Source: 66-474 sp051961995
GTDB lineage: Bacteria; Pseudomonadota; Gammaproteobacteria; Xanthomonadales; Rhodanobacteraceae
Reading direction: 5' to 3'
Length of the DNA stretch: 56,183 bases
NCBI GenBank assembly: GCA_051961995.1
Contig: JBQCCR010000084.1
Span: 1-56,183, forward strand
Below are positions 43,606 to 51,617 of the stretch, in pieces; the first letter of the stretch is position 1; each line of letters starts with the position of its first letter. Made by a program: the position numbers and the translations under genes. The notes beneath the pieces were generated by a model. The model made no database searches. It saw only the letters and a list, made by a program, of their open reading frames with translations, and was not told the DNA's origin.

Positions 43606-44466
43606 CTACAACGTCGCGACGATCCGCCCCACTTCCGCCAGCACGGCCTTGCGGGCCGTGACGTCCGCGTGTGCGTTGTCGTAATAGGCGGTGACCAGCA
43701 ACGGCTTGCGACGTGGCGGCCAGAGGATCGCGACGTCGTTGTTGGCGGTGCGGCCGGAGCCGGTCTTGTCGCCTTCGCGCCAGTCGGGCGGCAGGCCCGC
43801 GCGCAGCGAATCGCCGCCGGTCTTGTTCCCCATCAGCCAGCGCGTCAACTGCGCGCGCGACGTTTGCGAAAGCGCATCGCCCAGCAGCAGCTTCTGCATG
43901 TCCTCGAGCATGGCCCATGGCGTGGTGGTGTCGTCGTCGCCGTGATGGCGATTGAGCTCCGGCTCGACGTGATCCAGATGCGTCAATCTGTCGCCCAGCG
44001 CGCGCGCATAACCCGTCACCCCGGGCGGCCCGCCGATGCTCGCCACCAGCAGGTTCGCCGCGGTGTTGTCGCTCAGCGTGACCGCCGCTTCGCACAGTTG
44101 CGCGATGGTCATGCCGGGCGGGCCGACATGCTGCATCGTCACCGGCGCGTATTCGAGCAGTGCGTCCTTGCCGAATACGATGCGCCGATCCAGTTGCTCC
44201 GTGCCGCTGTCCGCCTTCCTCAGCACCGCGGCGGCGAGCAGCAGCTTGAAGGTGCTGCACATCAAAAAGCGCTCGTCGCCGCGCCAGGCCACACGCGTGC
44301 CGCGGCCGGTGTCGAGGATGGCCACACCGAGGCGCCCGCCGTGCCGATGCTCCAGGGCGGCCAGCCGCGCGGCGGCACCGCGGGCTTGCGCGGCCAGCAT
44401 GCGCGGCGACGCGGCCAATGCGATCGCGCCGAACGCAGCGCCTTTCAACCACTCACGGCGATTCAT
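43606..44466 (-). CDS. bla: Class A beta-lactamase with Tat-like signal
   Basis: 286 residues; AAGGAG sits 5 bases before the ATG. The N-terminus has RREWLKG, a twin-arginine-like motif, then a hydrophobic stretch ending near MLAA. Catalytic motifs are at expected places: STFK at residues 71-74 (with Cys just before, in MCSTFK), SDN at 132-134, EPELN at 168-172 and KTG at 234-236. No second Cys follows KTG, so the disulfide of carbapenemases is not expected. It should hydrolyse penicillins or cephalosporins in the periplasm. No LysR-type regulator or mobile element adjoins it, so it looks chromosomal and resident. Confidence 0.94.
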   Translation of the reverse strand: MNRREWLKGAAFGAIALAASPRMLAAQARGAAARLAALEHRHGGRLGVAILDTGRGTRVAWRGDERFLMCSTFKLLLAAAVLRKADSGTEQLDRRIVFGKDALLEYAPVTMQHVGPPGMTIAQLCEAAVTLSDNTAANLLVASIGGPPGVTGYARALGDRLTHLDHVEPELNRHHGDDDTTTPWAMLEDMQKLLLGDALSQTSRAQLTRWLMGNKTGGDSLRAGLPPDWREGDKTGSGRTANNDVAILWPPRRKPLLVTAYYDNAHADVTARKAVLAEVGRIVATL

Positions 44467-44603
44467 CGAAACTCCTTAATAGTGGAGACGCGCGCACACG
44501 ATCGTGCAGCGCTGTGCGCGTTTGCTGGAGTGATTGTGGCAAAGCCGGGGCGTTTGGCGGCGGAAAGCAATCGGCGGGACGGAGCGCCGGTCACCCAGCG
44601 GGT

Positions 44604-44690
44604 GTAGGAGCCGAAGCGCTGTTTTGGTCGCCTGCAAGCCGGCTCCTGCAAGATCGAAGTCACTGGGTCCCGGCTTTCGCCGGGATGACG
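44604..44690. repeat. Two tandem dispersed hairpin repeats in the bla-msrB gap
   Basis: Element one (44604-44650): GTAGGAGCC and GGCTCCTGC pair across a 29-base interior, with a GTAG head like the REPs. Element two (44659-44690): GTCACTGGGTCCCGGC, TTTC, GCCGGGATGACG, the same family as 43011. The 310-bp gap between the bla start and msrB (44467-44777) otherwise shows nothing I recognise. No promoter could be assigned with confidence. Confidence 0.6.
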
Positions 44691-44777
44691 GGTGTAGAGG
44701 GGCGCACTGACCCAAACCTTGGACTTGAAACTTCCGTCCCCATCTTCGCCGGATCGCGCAAGCAATGGAGGCCGCAC

Positions 44778-45224
44778 ATGCCGAGTTACCGCAAGACACC
44801 GGAAGCGATCGCGCGCCTCACTCCGCTGCAACGCCGGGTCACCCAGGAAGCGGCGACCGAGCGGCCGTTCGACAACGAGTTCAACGCGCACAGGGAACCG
44901 GGCCTGTACGTGGACATCGTGTCGGGCGAACCGCTGTTCACCTCGTCGGACAAGTTCGAAAGCGGCTGCGGCTGGCCGAGTTTCAGCAAGCCGATCGAAC
45001 CGGCCAACGTGATCGAAAAGCGCGACACCAGCCACGGCATGATCCGCACCGAAGTGCGCTCCGCGCACGGCGACAGTCATCTCGGCCACGTCTTCGACGA
45101 CGGCCCGCGCGACCGCGGCGGGCTGCGCTACTGCATCAACTCTGCGTCGCTGCGCTTTGTCCCGCTGGACAAGCTGGAAAGCGAAGGCTATGGCGAGTAC
45201 CGTAATTTGTTCGAGCAAGCCTGA
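44778..45224 (+). CDS. msrB: Peptide-methionine (R)-S-oxide reductase
   Basis: 148 residues from ATG 44778 with GGAGG 6 bases upstream; the longer frame covers repeats. MsrB marks: PFDNEFNAHREPGLYVDIVSGEPLFTSSDKFESGCGWPSF with the resolving Cys (near residue 64), THGMIRTEVRSAHGDSHLGHVFDDGP, and GLRYCINSASLRFVP with the catalytic Cys (near 118). It lacks the two CxxC pairs of zinc-binding MsrBs, so it is a zinc-free form. No export signal, so cytosolic. Together with the msrA at 45369 it repairs both methionine sulfoxide epimers. Confidence 0.95.
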   Translation: MPSYRKTPEAIARLTPLQRRVTQEAATERPFDNEFNAHREPGLYVDIVSGEPLFTSSDKFESGCGWPSFSKPIEPANVIEKRDTSHGMIRTEVRSAHGDSHLGHVFDDGPRDRGGLRYCINSASLRFVPLDKLESEGYGEYRNLFEQA

Positions 45225-45234
45225 GCTCTTGCAG

Positions 45235-45341
45235 GTCGGGGTGAGCCTCGCGAACCCCGACCTCTATTCGACACGCGTTGAAGTGCTCACCCCAACCCAC
45301 TTTCCGGATCGCGCCGGCTACGCGGGCTTGCCCGGAATGAC
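45235..45341. repeat. Repeat cluster between msrB and msrA
   Basis: GTCGGGGTGAGC...GAACCCCGAC (45235-45261) and an inverted arm ending GCTCACCCCAAC (45270-45296) belong to the family at 2029. A further imperfect hairpin TTCCGGATCGCGCC...GCCCGGAATGAC (45302-45341) resembles 43065. The 144-bp gap between msrB and msrA is therefore almost wholly repeat, so msrB-msrA cotranscription would need to read through these hairpins. Confidence 0.6.
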
Positions 45342-45368
45342 ACTGAACATCTTGGAGGAATCGCAATC

Positions 45369-45881
45369 ATGACAACCGAACGCGCCCTGCTCGCCGGCGG
45401 CTGCTTCTGGGGCATGCAGGATCTGATCCGCAAGCAGCCGGGCGTGATTTCCACGCGCGTGGGTTATTCCGGCGGCGAGGTGCCGAACGCGACCTACCGC
45501 AACCACGGCACGCACGCGGAATCCATCGAGATCGTGTTCGATCCGGCAAAGATCAGTTATCGCCGACTGCTGGAATTCTTCTTCCAGATCCACGACCCGA
45601 CCACGCGCAACCGCCAGGGCAACGATCTTGGCACCAGTTACCGCTCGGCGATCTTCTATACGAACGACGAACAGAAGCGCATCGCCGAGGACACCATTGC
45701 CGACGTGGACGCGTCCGGCCTGTGGCCCGGCAAGGTGGTGACGGAAGTCACGCCGGCCGGCGATTTCTGGGAAGCGGAACCGGAACATCAGGATTATCTC
45801 GAACGCATCCCGGAAGGCTACACGTGCCACTTCGCGCGGCCGGAATGGGTGTTGCCGAAGCGGGAAAGGGCCGTGGGTTGA
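45369..45881 (+). CDS. msrA: Peptide-methionine (S)-S-oxide reductase, cytosolic
   Basis: 170 residues, GGAGGA about 9 bases before ATG 45369. Catalytic Cys lies in LAGGCFWGMQDLIRK near residue 12; further marks are GYSGGEVPNATYRNHGTHAESIEIVFDP, TRNRQGNDLGTSYRSAIFY, and AGDFWEAEPEHQDYLERIPEGYTCHF. No export signal, in contrast with the lipoprotein MsrA at 17054, so the organism keeps envelope and cytosolic forms apart. Confidence 0.95.
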   Translation: MTTERALLAGGCFWGMQDLIRKQPGVISTRVGYSGGEVPNATYRNHGTHAESIEIVFDPAKISYRRLLEFFFQIHDPTTRNRQGNDLGTSYRSAIFYTNDEQKRIAEDTIADVDASGLWPGKVVTEVTPAGDFWEAEPEHQDYLERIPEGYTCHFARPEWVLPKRERAVG

Positions 45882-45981
45882 ACCCCGGCCCACACGCAAA
45901 TACCGATCGCTCCACGCGAGCGAATCCTTGTCTCGCATCGGTCAGGCCGACCGCCGGGCGAGCACGAACCTGGAGAATCGA

Positions 45982-47046
45982 ATGCCCACCACTCCCGCCT
46001 ACGCCGCGCCTGCCGCCGACAAACCGCTGCGCCCGCACAGCATCGAGCGCCGCGCGCCCGGCGCGCGCGACGTGCAGATCGAGATCCTCTTTTGCGGCGT
46101 GTGCCACTCCGACCTGCACACCGCCCGCAACGAATGGCACAACACGCAGTATCCATCCGTGCCCGGCCACGAGATCGTCGGCAAGGTCACCGCGGTCGGC
46201 AAGGAAGTGAAGCACTTCAAGACCGGCGACACCGTCGGCGTGGGCTGCATGGTGGACAGCTGCGGCCAATGCCGGCCGTGCCGCGAAGGCGAGGAGAACT
46301 ACTGCGAGAACGGGTTCACCGCGACCTACAACGGTCCGATGTTCGGCGGCGAGAACACCTACGGCGGCTACTCCACGCAGATCGTGGTGGATGAAAAATT
46401 CGTGCTGCACATCCGCCACACCGGGGATCTCGCCGCGGTGGCGCCGCTGCTGTGCGCAGGCATCACAACCTATTCGCCGCTGAAACACTGGAATGCCGGT
46501 CCCGGCAGGAAGGTGGGCATCGTCGGCCTCGGCGGCCTCGGCCACATGGGCGTGAAGCTGGCGCACGCGATGGGCGCGCACGTGGTGCTGTTCACCACCT
46601 CACCCAGCAAGGTCGAAGACGGCAAGCGGCTCGGCGCGGATGAAGTGGTGATCTCGAAAGACTCCGGACAAATGTCGAAGCACGCCGGCAGTTTCGATTT
46701 CATCCTCAACACCGTCGCCGCACCGCACGACCTGGACGCCTATCTCGCCCTGCTCAACCGCGACGGCACGATGTGCCTGGTCGGCGCGCCGGCCACGCCG
46801 CATCCCTCGCCCGCCGTGTTCAACCTGATCTTCAAGCGCCGCGCACTCGCGGGGTCGCTGATCGGCGGCATCCGCGAAACGCAGGAGATGCTGGATTTCT
46901 GCGCCGAGCACGGCATCGTTTCCGACATCGAGATGATCGCCATGCGCGACATCAACGACGCCTACGAACGCATGTTGAAGAGCGACGTGAAGTACCGCTT
47001 CGTGATTGACATGCAATCACTGAAGGACGAAGCGAAGGCGGCGTGA
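45982..47046 (+). CDS. Zinc-dependent NADP alcohol dehydrogenase, cinnamyl/YahK type
   Basis: 354 residues starting MPTTPAYAAPAADKPLR at 45982 (TGGAGA upstream). The catalytic zinc site is in CGVCHSDLH and GHEIVGKVTAVG, the structural zinc Cys set in CQQC-like QCRPCREGEENYC near residues 95-110. The Rossmann motif GLGGLGHMG near residue 180 is followed by TTSPSK at the end of the second strand, which favours NADP(H) over NAD(H). It reduces aldehydes to alcohols or the reverse in the cytosol. The upstream gap (45882-45981) shows no further gene. Confidence 0.94.
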   Translation: MPTTPAYAAPAADKPLRPHSIERRAPGARDVQIEILFCGVCHSDLHTARNEWHNTQYPSVPGHEIVGKVTAVGKEVKHFKTGDTVGVGCMVDSCGQCRPCREGEENYCENGFTATYNGPMFGGENTYGGYSTQIVVDEKFVLHIRHTGDLAAVAPLLCAGITTYSPLKHWNAGPGRKVGIVGLGGLGHMGVKLAHAMGAHVVLFTTSPSKVEDGKRLGADEVVISKDSGQMSKHAGSFDFILNTVAAPHDLDAYLALLNRDGTMCLVGAPATPHPSPAVFNLIFKRRALAGSLIGGIRETQEMLDFCAEHGIVSDIEMIAMRDINDAYERMLKSDVKYRFVIDMQSLKDEAKAA

Positions 47047-47061
47047 TCCGCCGCCCATCGC

Positions 47062-47116
47062 AGGGCGGGAGCAGCAACCAATCCGCTTTACGCACAAGAC
47101 GGGTTGCGCCCGCCCC
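47062..47116. terminator. Bidirectional hairpin between convergent genes
   Basis: GGGCGGG (47063) and GCAACC (47074) pair with GGTTGC (47102) and GCCCGCCC, giving an imperfect stem around a 22-base loop. It lies between the convergent alcohol dehydrogenase and BON genes. There is no clear T run, so termination is inferred from position. Confidence 0.4.
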
Positions 47117-47120
47117 GCGC

Positions 47121-47582
47121 TCAATGCAACGGTGAGCCGCCCGGTGAAGGCTGCCCCGTGCCCGCCGACAGCCGGTTGTCCACGCCTTCCACGCCCTGTA
47201 TCGCCGACACTGCGGCCAGCAGGCTCTGGATTTCCCCGGGCTTGGCCGACCCGCTCAGCGTCACGTGGCCATTGTCCACTTTGACTTGCAGGGTGCCGGG
47301 CTGATCCACCAGCCGGCCGAGCTGCGAACGGATGCGCTCGTGCAATTGCGAATCACTGACCGGGGCATTGCGCATGTGCGACTGCGCTTCCGCCGCCGCG
47401 CCGCGCAACTGGTTGGCCGCATGTCTCGACGCGCCGCGCGCCAGCCGCTCCGCATCGTGCCCCGCGGAGGCGGCCTTGTCGCGCACCAGTGCGCGCCGGC
47501 GGCGTCCCTCCTCGGGATCGAACATGTACATAGCGAAAGCGCCGACGGCAAAGCCGGTCGCCAGCGTCATCAATGCTTTCAT
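47121..47582 (-). CDS. BON domain protein
   Basis: 153 residues from ATG 47582 with AGGAG 7 bases upstream; the longer frame overlaps the VOC gene. The N-terminus (LMTLATGFAVGAFAMYMFDPEEGRRRRALVRDKA) is a membrane helix followed by the YtxH-like basic block. The C-terminal 75 residues are one BON fold: LHERIRSQLGRLVDQPGTLQVKVDNGHVTLSGSAK and a closing VEGVDNRLS. BON domains bind phospholipid and are often osmotic- or envelope-stress genes. It is divergent from the VOC gene. Confidence 0.9.
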   Translation of the reverse strand: MKALMTLATGFAVGAFAMYMFDPEEGRRRRALVRDKAASAGHDAERLARGASRHAANQLRGAAAEAQSHMRNAPVSDSQLHERIRSQLGRLVDQPGTLQVKVDNGHVTLSGSAKPGEIQSLLAAVSAIQGVEGVDNRLSAGTGQPSPGGSPLH

Positions 47583-47729
47583 GGCGTACTCCTGGATGTA
47601 CCCGCTGAACGTGGGCCGGGATGCTGTCACCCGTCGTGAAAATGCAGCGAGAAGACGACGTGTGAGCGGCGTGATGTGCGCGTGCGACAATCCTCGCGCA
47701 CACGCATCGGCCTTCTCTGGAATTCCTCC

Positions 47730-48152
47730 ATGCACGAACTGCCCCCGTTCCATCTCGCCTTTCCGGTTGCATCGCTCGCACAAGCACGCGCGTTCTACGG
47801 CGGACTGCTGGGCTGTCCGGAAGGCCGCTCCAGCGAGGCGTGGGTGGACTTCGATTTTTACGGCCACCAGATCGTCGCGCACCTCGCACCGGAGGAACTG
47901 CGCGCATCCGCAGCGCACGACGTGGACGGGGACAACGTGCCGGTGCGGCACTTCGGCGTGATTCTCGACATGGACGCGTGGCACGCGTTGGCGCAGCGTC
48001 TGCGCGCCGCCGGCACGCGCTTCGTGATCGAACCGCACGTGCGCTTCAAGGACCAGCCCGGCGAGCAGGCCACGATGTTCCTGCTCGATCCGTCCGGCAA
48101 TGCGCTGGAGTTCAAGGCCTTCGCGGATCGCTCGAAGCTGTTTGAGAAGTGA
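47730..48152 (+). CDS. VOC family (glyoxalase-like) protein
   Basis: 140 residues with paired beta-alpha-beta-beta-beta modules: FHLAFPVASLAQARAFYGGLLGC (first module, His ligand), VDFDFYGHQIVAHL and later HFGVILDMDAWHALAQRLRAAG, then FKDQPGEQATMFLLDPSGNALEFKAF (C-terminal Glu ligand). The family uses a metal centre in isomerases, dioxygenases and resistance proteins; substrate unknown. There is no ribosome site of strength at the ATG. Confidence 0.9.
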   Translation: MHELPPFHLAFPVASLAQARAFYGGLLGCPEGRSSEAWVDFDFYGHQIVAHLAPEELRASAAHDVDGDNVPVRHFGVILDMDAWHALAQRLRAAGTRFVIEPHVRFKDQPGEQATMFLLDPSGNALEFKAFADRSKLFEK

Positions 48153-48200
48153 GCGCGCGTCCCGAGCGATAACCCGCACCCGGGCAGCCCGGGCGGGCGA

Positions 48201-49994
48201 TCAGCCCGTCCCGGTCGCCGGCGCAGCGGCCGCGGCCGCAAGCCGCGCTTCGGCGGCCGCGACCATGGCCTGGTAACGCGGGTCGTCGTGCAGGAACTTG
48301 AAATCCGGATCGGCCTTGGCGTAGGGCAGGAACGAGGCCGAGACCGTTTCGTAAACCTTATCGAGCATCGCCAGCGCGGCCTCCTTGTCCTTCAGGTGGG
48401 CGCTGAGCAGGCACGCGAAGTTGTAGCGCATGTTCCAGTTATCGGGGTCGATCAACTGCGCCCGGCTCATGCGCGACTTGGCGCGCTCGCCCTCGCCCAG
48501 CGCAGCCAGTGCGTAGACGCTGTAAGCCACCACGCCGGAATTGTTCGGGTCGCGGGCCAGCGTGGCTTCGGCGCGTTCGAGCGCCAGCCCGGCGGCACTG
48601 CGCACGCCCGCCGCATTGCCGAGCGCGGTGTAGCAACTGATCAACATCATCGCCGAATTGAGATCGGCATCCATCAGCTTCAGCGCTTTTTCGTAGAAAC
48701 GAATGGCGTCCTCGTACCGCTTGAGCTGATAGCTCAGGCGTCCCGCGGAACGGTTCACTTCGTAGGATTCCGGATTCTGTTGGAACGCGATGGCGACTTC
48801 CGCGCCGGCCGCGTCGGCGTTGCCGCTCGCCAGCAGGATCAGCGCCTTGATGGCGTGGGCCTCGGCCAGGCCGGGATCCAGCGTCATGGCCCGTTCGGCG
48901 GCCGCGATCCCTTCCTCGCATTTGCCGCCCCTGAGGGTAAGCAGCTTCTCGTATCCCACCGCCATCAGTGCCCATGCCTGGGCATAACGCGGATCGATTT
49001 CGGTGGCGCGGGTGCAAAGGCGCACGATCGCCTCCGCGGAGCGCGCGTCCGACTCCTGCCCGGTGATATAGGTCTGGCGCGCCATCAGATAAAGGTTATG
49101 GGCTTCGGCGTTGTCGGTGCCGCGCCGCTCGATCGCCTTCTTCTCTTCCGGCAGCAACCGCAACCTCAACGCCTTGACGATGGCTTCCGAAATCTCGTCC
49201 TGCAGCGCGAAGATGTCGCTGGAGTCGCGGTCGTAGCGCTCGGCCCAGACGTGATTGTTGGTTTCGGCGTCCACCAGCTGTGCGCTGATCCGCACGCGGC
49301 CGCCGGCCTTGCGCACACTGCCTTCCAGCACGTGGGTGACCTTCAGCTCGCGCGCGACCTTCGGGATATCGACGTTTCTGCCCTTGTACATGAAGGCGCT
49401 GTTGCGCGAGATGATCCCCAGCGCCGAAACCTTGCTCAGGTCGGTGATGATGTCCTCGGTGATGCCGTCGCTGAAGTATTCCTGCTCCGGATCGCCGCTC
49501 ATGTTGACGAAGGGCAGCACGCAGATCGTGTAGCGCGCGGAATCCCTTTCGGAAGACGACGACGCCGAAGCGCTCGCCGCCTTCGCCGATTGCGTCGCCT
49601 GCGTGCGTGCGATCATCGTGGCCAGCGCGCGCAGGAACTCCTGCGCCTGCGCGCTCGCGTGATTCTCGCCCCAGCCGTCAAGGTCGGTGGTATGGATGGC
49701 GCGTACGTCCATCGGCAGGCGCGCCTGTTCGAAGCGCACGGGAACCAGGATGCCGCGTTCGGCCGCCTCGCGCGCCTCGCCGCGCACCCAGCGCGAAACG
49801 ACGGAAGCCGGCGTCCACACCACCAGCACGGCGCGGGCCGCGTCGATTTCGGCTTCAATCTGGTCGTCGAATTCCTGTCCGGGGGTGATCTCCGGATCCC
49901 ACCACACCGACCAGCCCTTCGCCTCGATCGCGGCCACCAGCGGCGCGACGCGTGCCTTGTCGCCGCGGGCGTAGGAAACAAAAACGTCAGCCAT
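48201..49994 (-). CDS. TIR domain-TolB-like-TPR protein
   Basis: 597 residues. Residues 1-135 are a TIR domain: FVSYARGDKARVAPLVAAIE, GWSVWWDPEITPGQEFDD, then VVSRWVRGEAREAAERGIL, where Glu 73 is in the position of the NADase catalytic Glu (S-x-W-x3-E). Residues about 150-290 repeat the TolB/FlgO-like module (VLPFVNMSGDPEQEYFSDGITEDIITDLS and ISRNSAFMYKG) also found at 10535. The rest is TPR. TIR-TolB-TPR fusions are frequent in proteobacteria; an NAD-cleaving or signalling role is possible. No partner gene of a known TIR anti-phage system adjoins it. Confidence 0.88.
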   Translation of the reverse strand: MADVFVSYARGDKARVAPLVAAIEAKGWSVWWDPEITPGQEFDDQIEAEIDAARAVLVVWTPASVVSRWVRGEAREAAERGILVPVRFEQARLPMDVRAIHTTDLDGWGENHASAQAQEFLRALATMIARTQATQSAKAASASASSSSERDSARYTICVLPFVNMSGDPEQEYFSDGITEDIITDLSKVSALGIISRNSAFMYKGRNVDIPKVARELKVTHVLEGSVRKAGGRVRISAQLVDAETNNHVWAERYDRDSSDIFALQDEISEAIVKALRLRLLPEEKKAIERRGTDNAEAHNLYLMARQTYITGQESDARSAEAIVRLCTRATEIDPRYAQAWALMAVGYEKLLTLRGGKCEEGIAAAERAMTLDPGLAEAHAIKALILLASGNADAAGAEVAIAFQQNPESYEVNRSAGRLSYQLKRYEDAIRFYEKALKLMDADLNSAMMLISCYTALGNAAGVRSAAGLALERAEATLARDPNNSGVVAYSVYALAALGEGERAKSRMSRAQLIDPDNWNMRYNFACLLSAHLKDKEAALAMLDKVYETVSASFLPYAKADPDFKFLHDDPRYQAMVAAAEARLAAAAAAPATGTG

Positions 49995-50213
49995 GCTGGT
50001 AAGACCTCAAAAAAGCCAGCCAGTGCGACCCTTGTTCGCTGAAGCATAGCGCCATACCGCGCCGGAATGGAAAAATGCACCGGGCCCCAATCCCCCGGCA
50101 GACCTCGACGGCATTGACGCGGAACTTTCGCAAACAAGGGACGCATTCGTGCGGGTTTGATCCCGCCTTGATCCAATCTTGCCGGGCTTGTCAGTCCGGG
50201 CCGACACTCCCGC

Positions 50214-50585
50214 TCAAGCGCGTGAGCGCCCGCTGCGTTTCTTGCCGGAACCGGGCTTGCCGGCTTGCCGGCAGTAAGCGGCCATGATGGTGTCGAGCAG
50301 CCCGGGGAAGCGCTTGTCAATTTCGGTACGGCGCGGAGTGTTGAGCATCTCCACGCCATGGCGCTCGCTGCGGATCAGGCCGGCGTCGCGCAACACACGG
50401 AAGTGCTGCGAGAGCGTGGACTTGGGCACGGTACGCTCGTTGATGCGCTGGAAATTCGCGCACGACTGCGCCGCTTCGGCATTCGCCAAACAGACGTAGA
50501 TCGCCATGCGTTCGGGATCTGACAGCGCGTGGAGGATGCCCTCCAGGGTAATGCTGTCGGCGGACGGGTGAGCGAACGGTCGCAT
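50214..50585 (-). CDS. ArsR-type winged-helix repressor
   Basis: 123 residues. Helix-turn-helix seen as VPKSTLSQHFRVLRDAGLIRSERHGVEM, preceded by ILHALSDPERMAIYVCLANAEAAQSC. It has Cys residues (LANAEAAQSCANF) but no ELCVCDL metal site, so it is not a classic arsenic sensor; it is nearer the MarR/ArsR-type redox or small-molecule regulators of SDR genes. It faces the SDR gene across a 102-bp gap that holds a perfect operator-like palindrome. Confidence 0.9.
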   Translation of the reverse strand: MRPFAHPSADSITLEGILHALSDPERMAIYVCLANAEAAQSCANFQRINERTVPKSTLSQHFRVLRDAGLIRSERHGVEMLNTPRRTEIDKRFPGLLDTIMAAYCRQAGKPGSGKKRSGRSRA

Positions 50586-50620
50586 CCCGTGATCGTACCA
50601 GCCCTTGAAAGTCCGCCTTA

Positions 50621-50641
50621 TAGTTCATAAGTCGCGAACTA
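50621..50641. promoter_or_regulatory. Candidate operator of the ArsR-type repressor
   Basis: TAGTTC and GAACTA form a perfect 6-bp inverted repeat with a 9-base spacer, about midway between the divergent regulator and SDR genes. Winged-helix ArsR dimers bind such palindromes, so this is the likely site of repression. It is within the region where both promoters must lie. Confidence 0.55.
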
Positions 50642-50687
50642 CGGGATTAAAGAACCCGTACCCACCCACCAGAAATCAGGATGTGTC

Positions 50688-51434
50688 ATGAGCAAACTCA
50701 AGGGCAAGGTCGCGGTCGTCACGGGCGCGTCGAAGGGCATCGGTGCAGGCATCGCCAGGGCGCTCGCCGCCGAAGGCGCCTCGGTCGTCGTCAACTACGC
50801 CTCCAGCAAGACGGGCGCAGACGCGATCGTCGCCGAGATCGGCAAGGCCGGCGGCAAGGCGGTGGCCGTGCAAGGCGACGTTTCGAAGTCGGCCGACGCA
50901 CAGGCGATCGTGGACGCGGCGATCAAGCACTTCGGACGGCTGGACGTGCTGGTCAACAATTCCGGCGTGTACGAGTTCAAGCCGCTGGAGGAAATCACCG
51001 AGGAACACTACCGCCGCCAGTTCGACGTCAACGTGCTGGGCCTTCTGCTGACCACGCAGGCGGCGGCGAAGCACCTTCCCGAAGGCGGCAGCGTGATCAA
51101 CATCGGCTCGCTGGTCAGCCGCTACGTCCCGCCCACCAGCGCCGTGTATGCCGGCAGCAAGGGCGCGGTGGACACCATTACCGCCGTGCTGGCGCAGGAA
51201 CTCGGTCCGCGCAAGATCCGCGTCAACGCGGTGAATCCCGGCATGGTCGAGACCGAAGGCACGCGTGCGGCCGGCGTGATCGGTTCCGACCGCGAAGCAA
51301 ACACCCGGGCGAAGACGCCACTCGGTCGCATCGGCACGCCGCAGGAAATCGCCTCGATCGTCGCCTTCCTCGCTTCGGACGATTCCTACTGGCTCAACGG
51401 CGAACAGTTGTTCGCCAGCGGCGGGATGCGCTGA
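50688..51434 (+). CDS. Short-chain dehydrogenase/reductase
   Basis: 248 residues, classical SDR. The cofactor motif TGASKGIGAG lies at residues 13-22, NNSGVYEF near 90, the active-site Ser in INIGSLVSRY near 141 and YAGSKGA (Tyr, Lys) near 155. The N-Y ending of strand two suggests NADP. It is divergent from the ArsR-type gene and presumably repressed by it; oxidoreductases induced in this arrangement often answer to reactive chlorinated or quinone compounds, but the substrate is unknown. Confidence 0.94.
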   Translation: MSKLKGKVAVVTGASKGIGAGIARALAAEGASVVVNYASSKTGADAIVAEIGKAGGKAVAVQGDVSKSADAQAIVDAAIKHFGRLDVLVNNSGVYEFKPLEEITEEHYRRQFDVNVLGLLLTTQAAAKHLPEGGSVINIGSLVSRYVPPTSAVYAGSKGAVDTITAVLAQELGPRKIRVNAVNPGMVETEGTRAAGVIGSDREANTRAKTPLGRIGTPQEIASIVAFLASDDSYWLNGEQLFASGGMR

Positions 51435-51569
51435 CCGTTGCGAAAGATTTGCGGAGCGCACTCCATATGGATGCGCTTCGCTTTGGCGCATCCCGCTACT
51501 GCCGAGCTTCGCAGGGCGGGCCAGCACCGCAGGCGCGTCGCCCGTCGCAACTCTGGGCGAAAGGCATCC

Positions 51570-51605
51570 GGCGGGTTACGCCGCTGCGCGGCTAACCCGC
51601 CCTAC
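51570..51605 (-). repeat. Long REP variant F
   Basis: Read on the minus strand: GTAG head, then GGCGGGTTA, GCCGC, GCA, GCGGC, GTAACCCGCC. The outer 9-bp and inner 5-bp stems make a strong cruciform. The GTAG head and GGCGGGT start match the 22-bp REPs, with a longer stem. It lies between the SDR and the 104-residue protein genes, which converge. Confidence 0.8.
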
Positions 51606-51617
51606 GCAATGGCGCTG

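Noticed and set aside
43606..44466. Beta-lactamase considered as part of a resistance island
   Set aside because: No insertion sequence, integron or other resistance gene adjoins it and its composition matches the neighbours.
44604..44650. GTAGGAGCC hairpin considered as a tRNA or riboswitch
   Set aside because: No cloverleaf, no TTCGA loop, no CCA end; it matches a dispersed repeat form.
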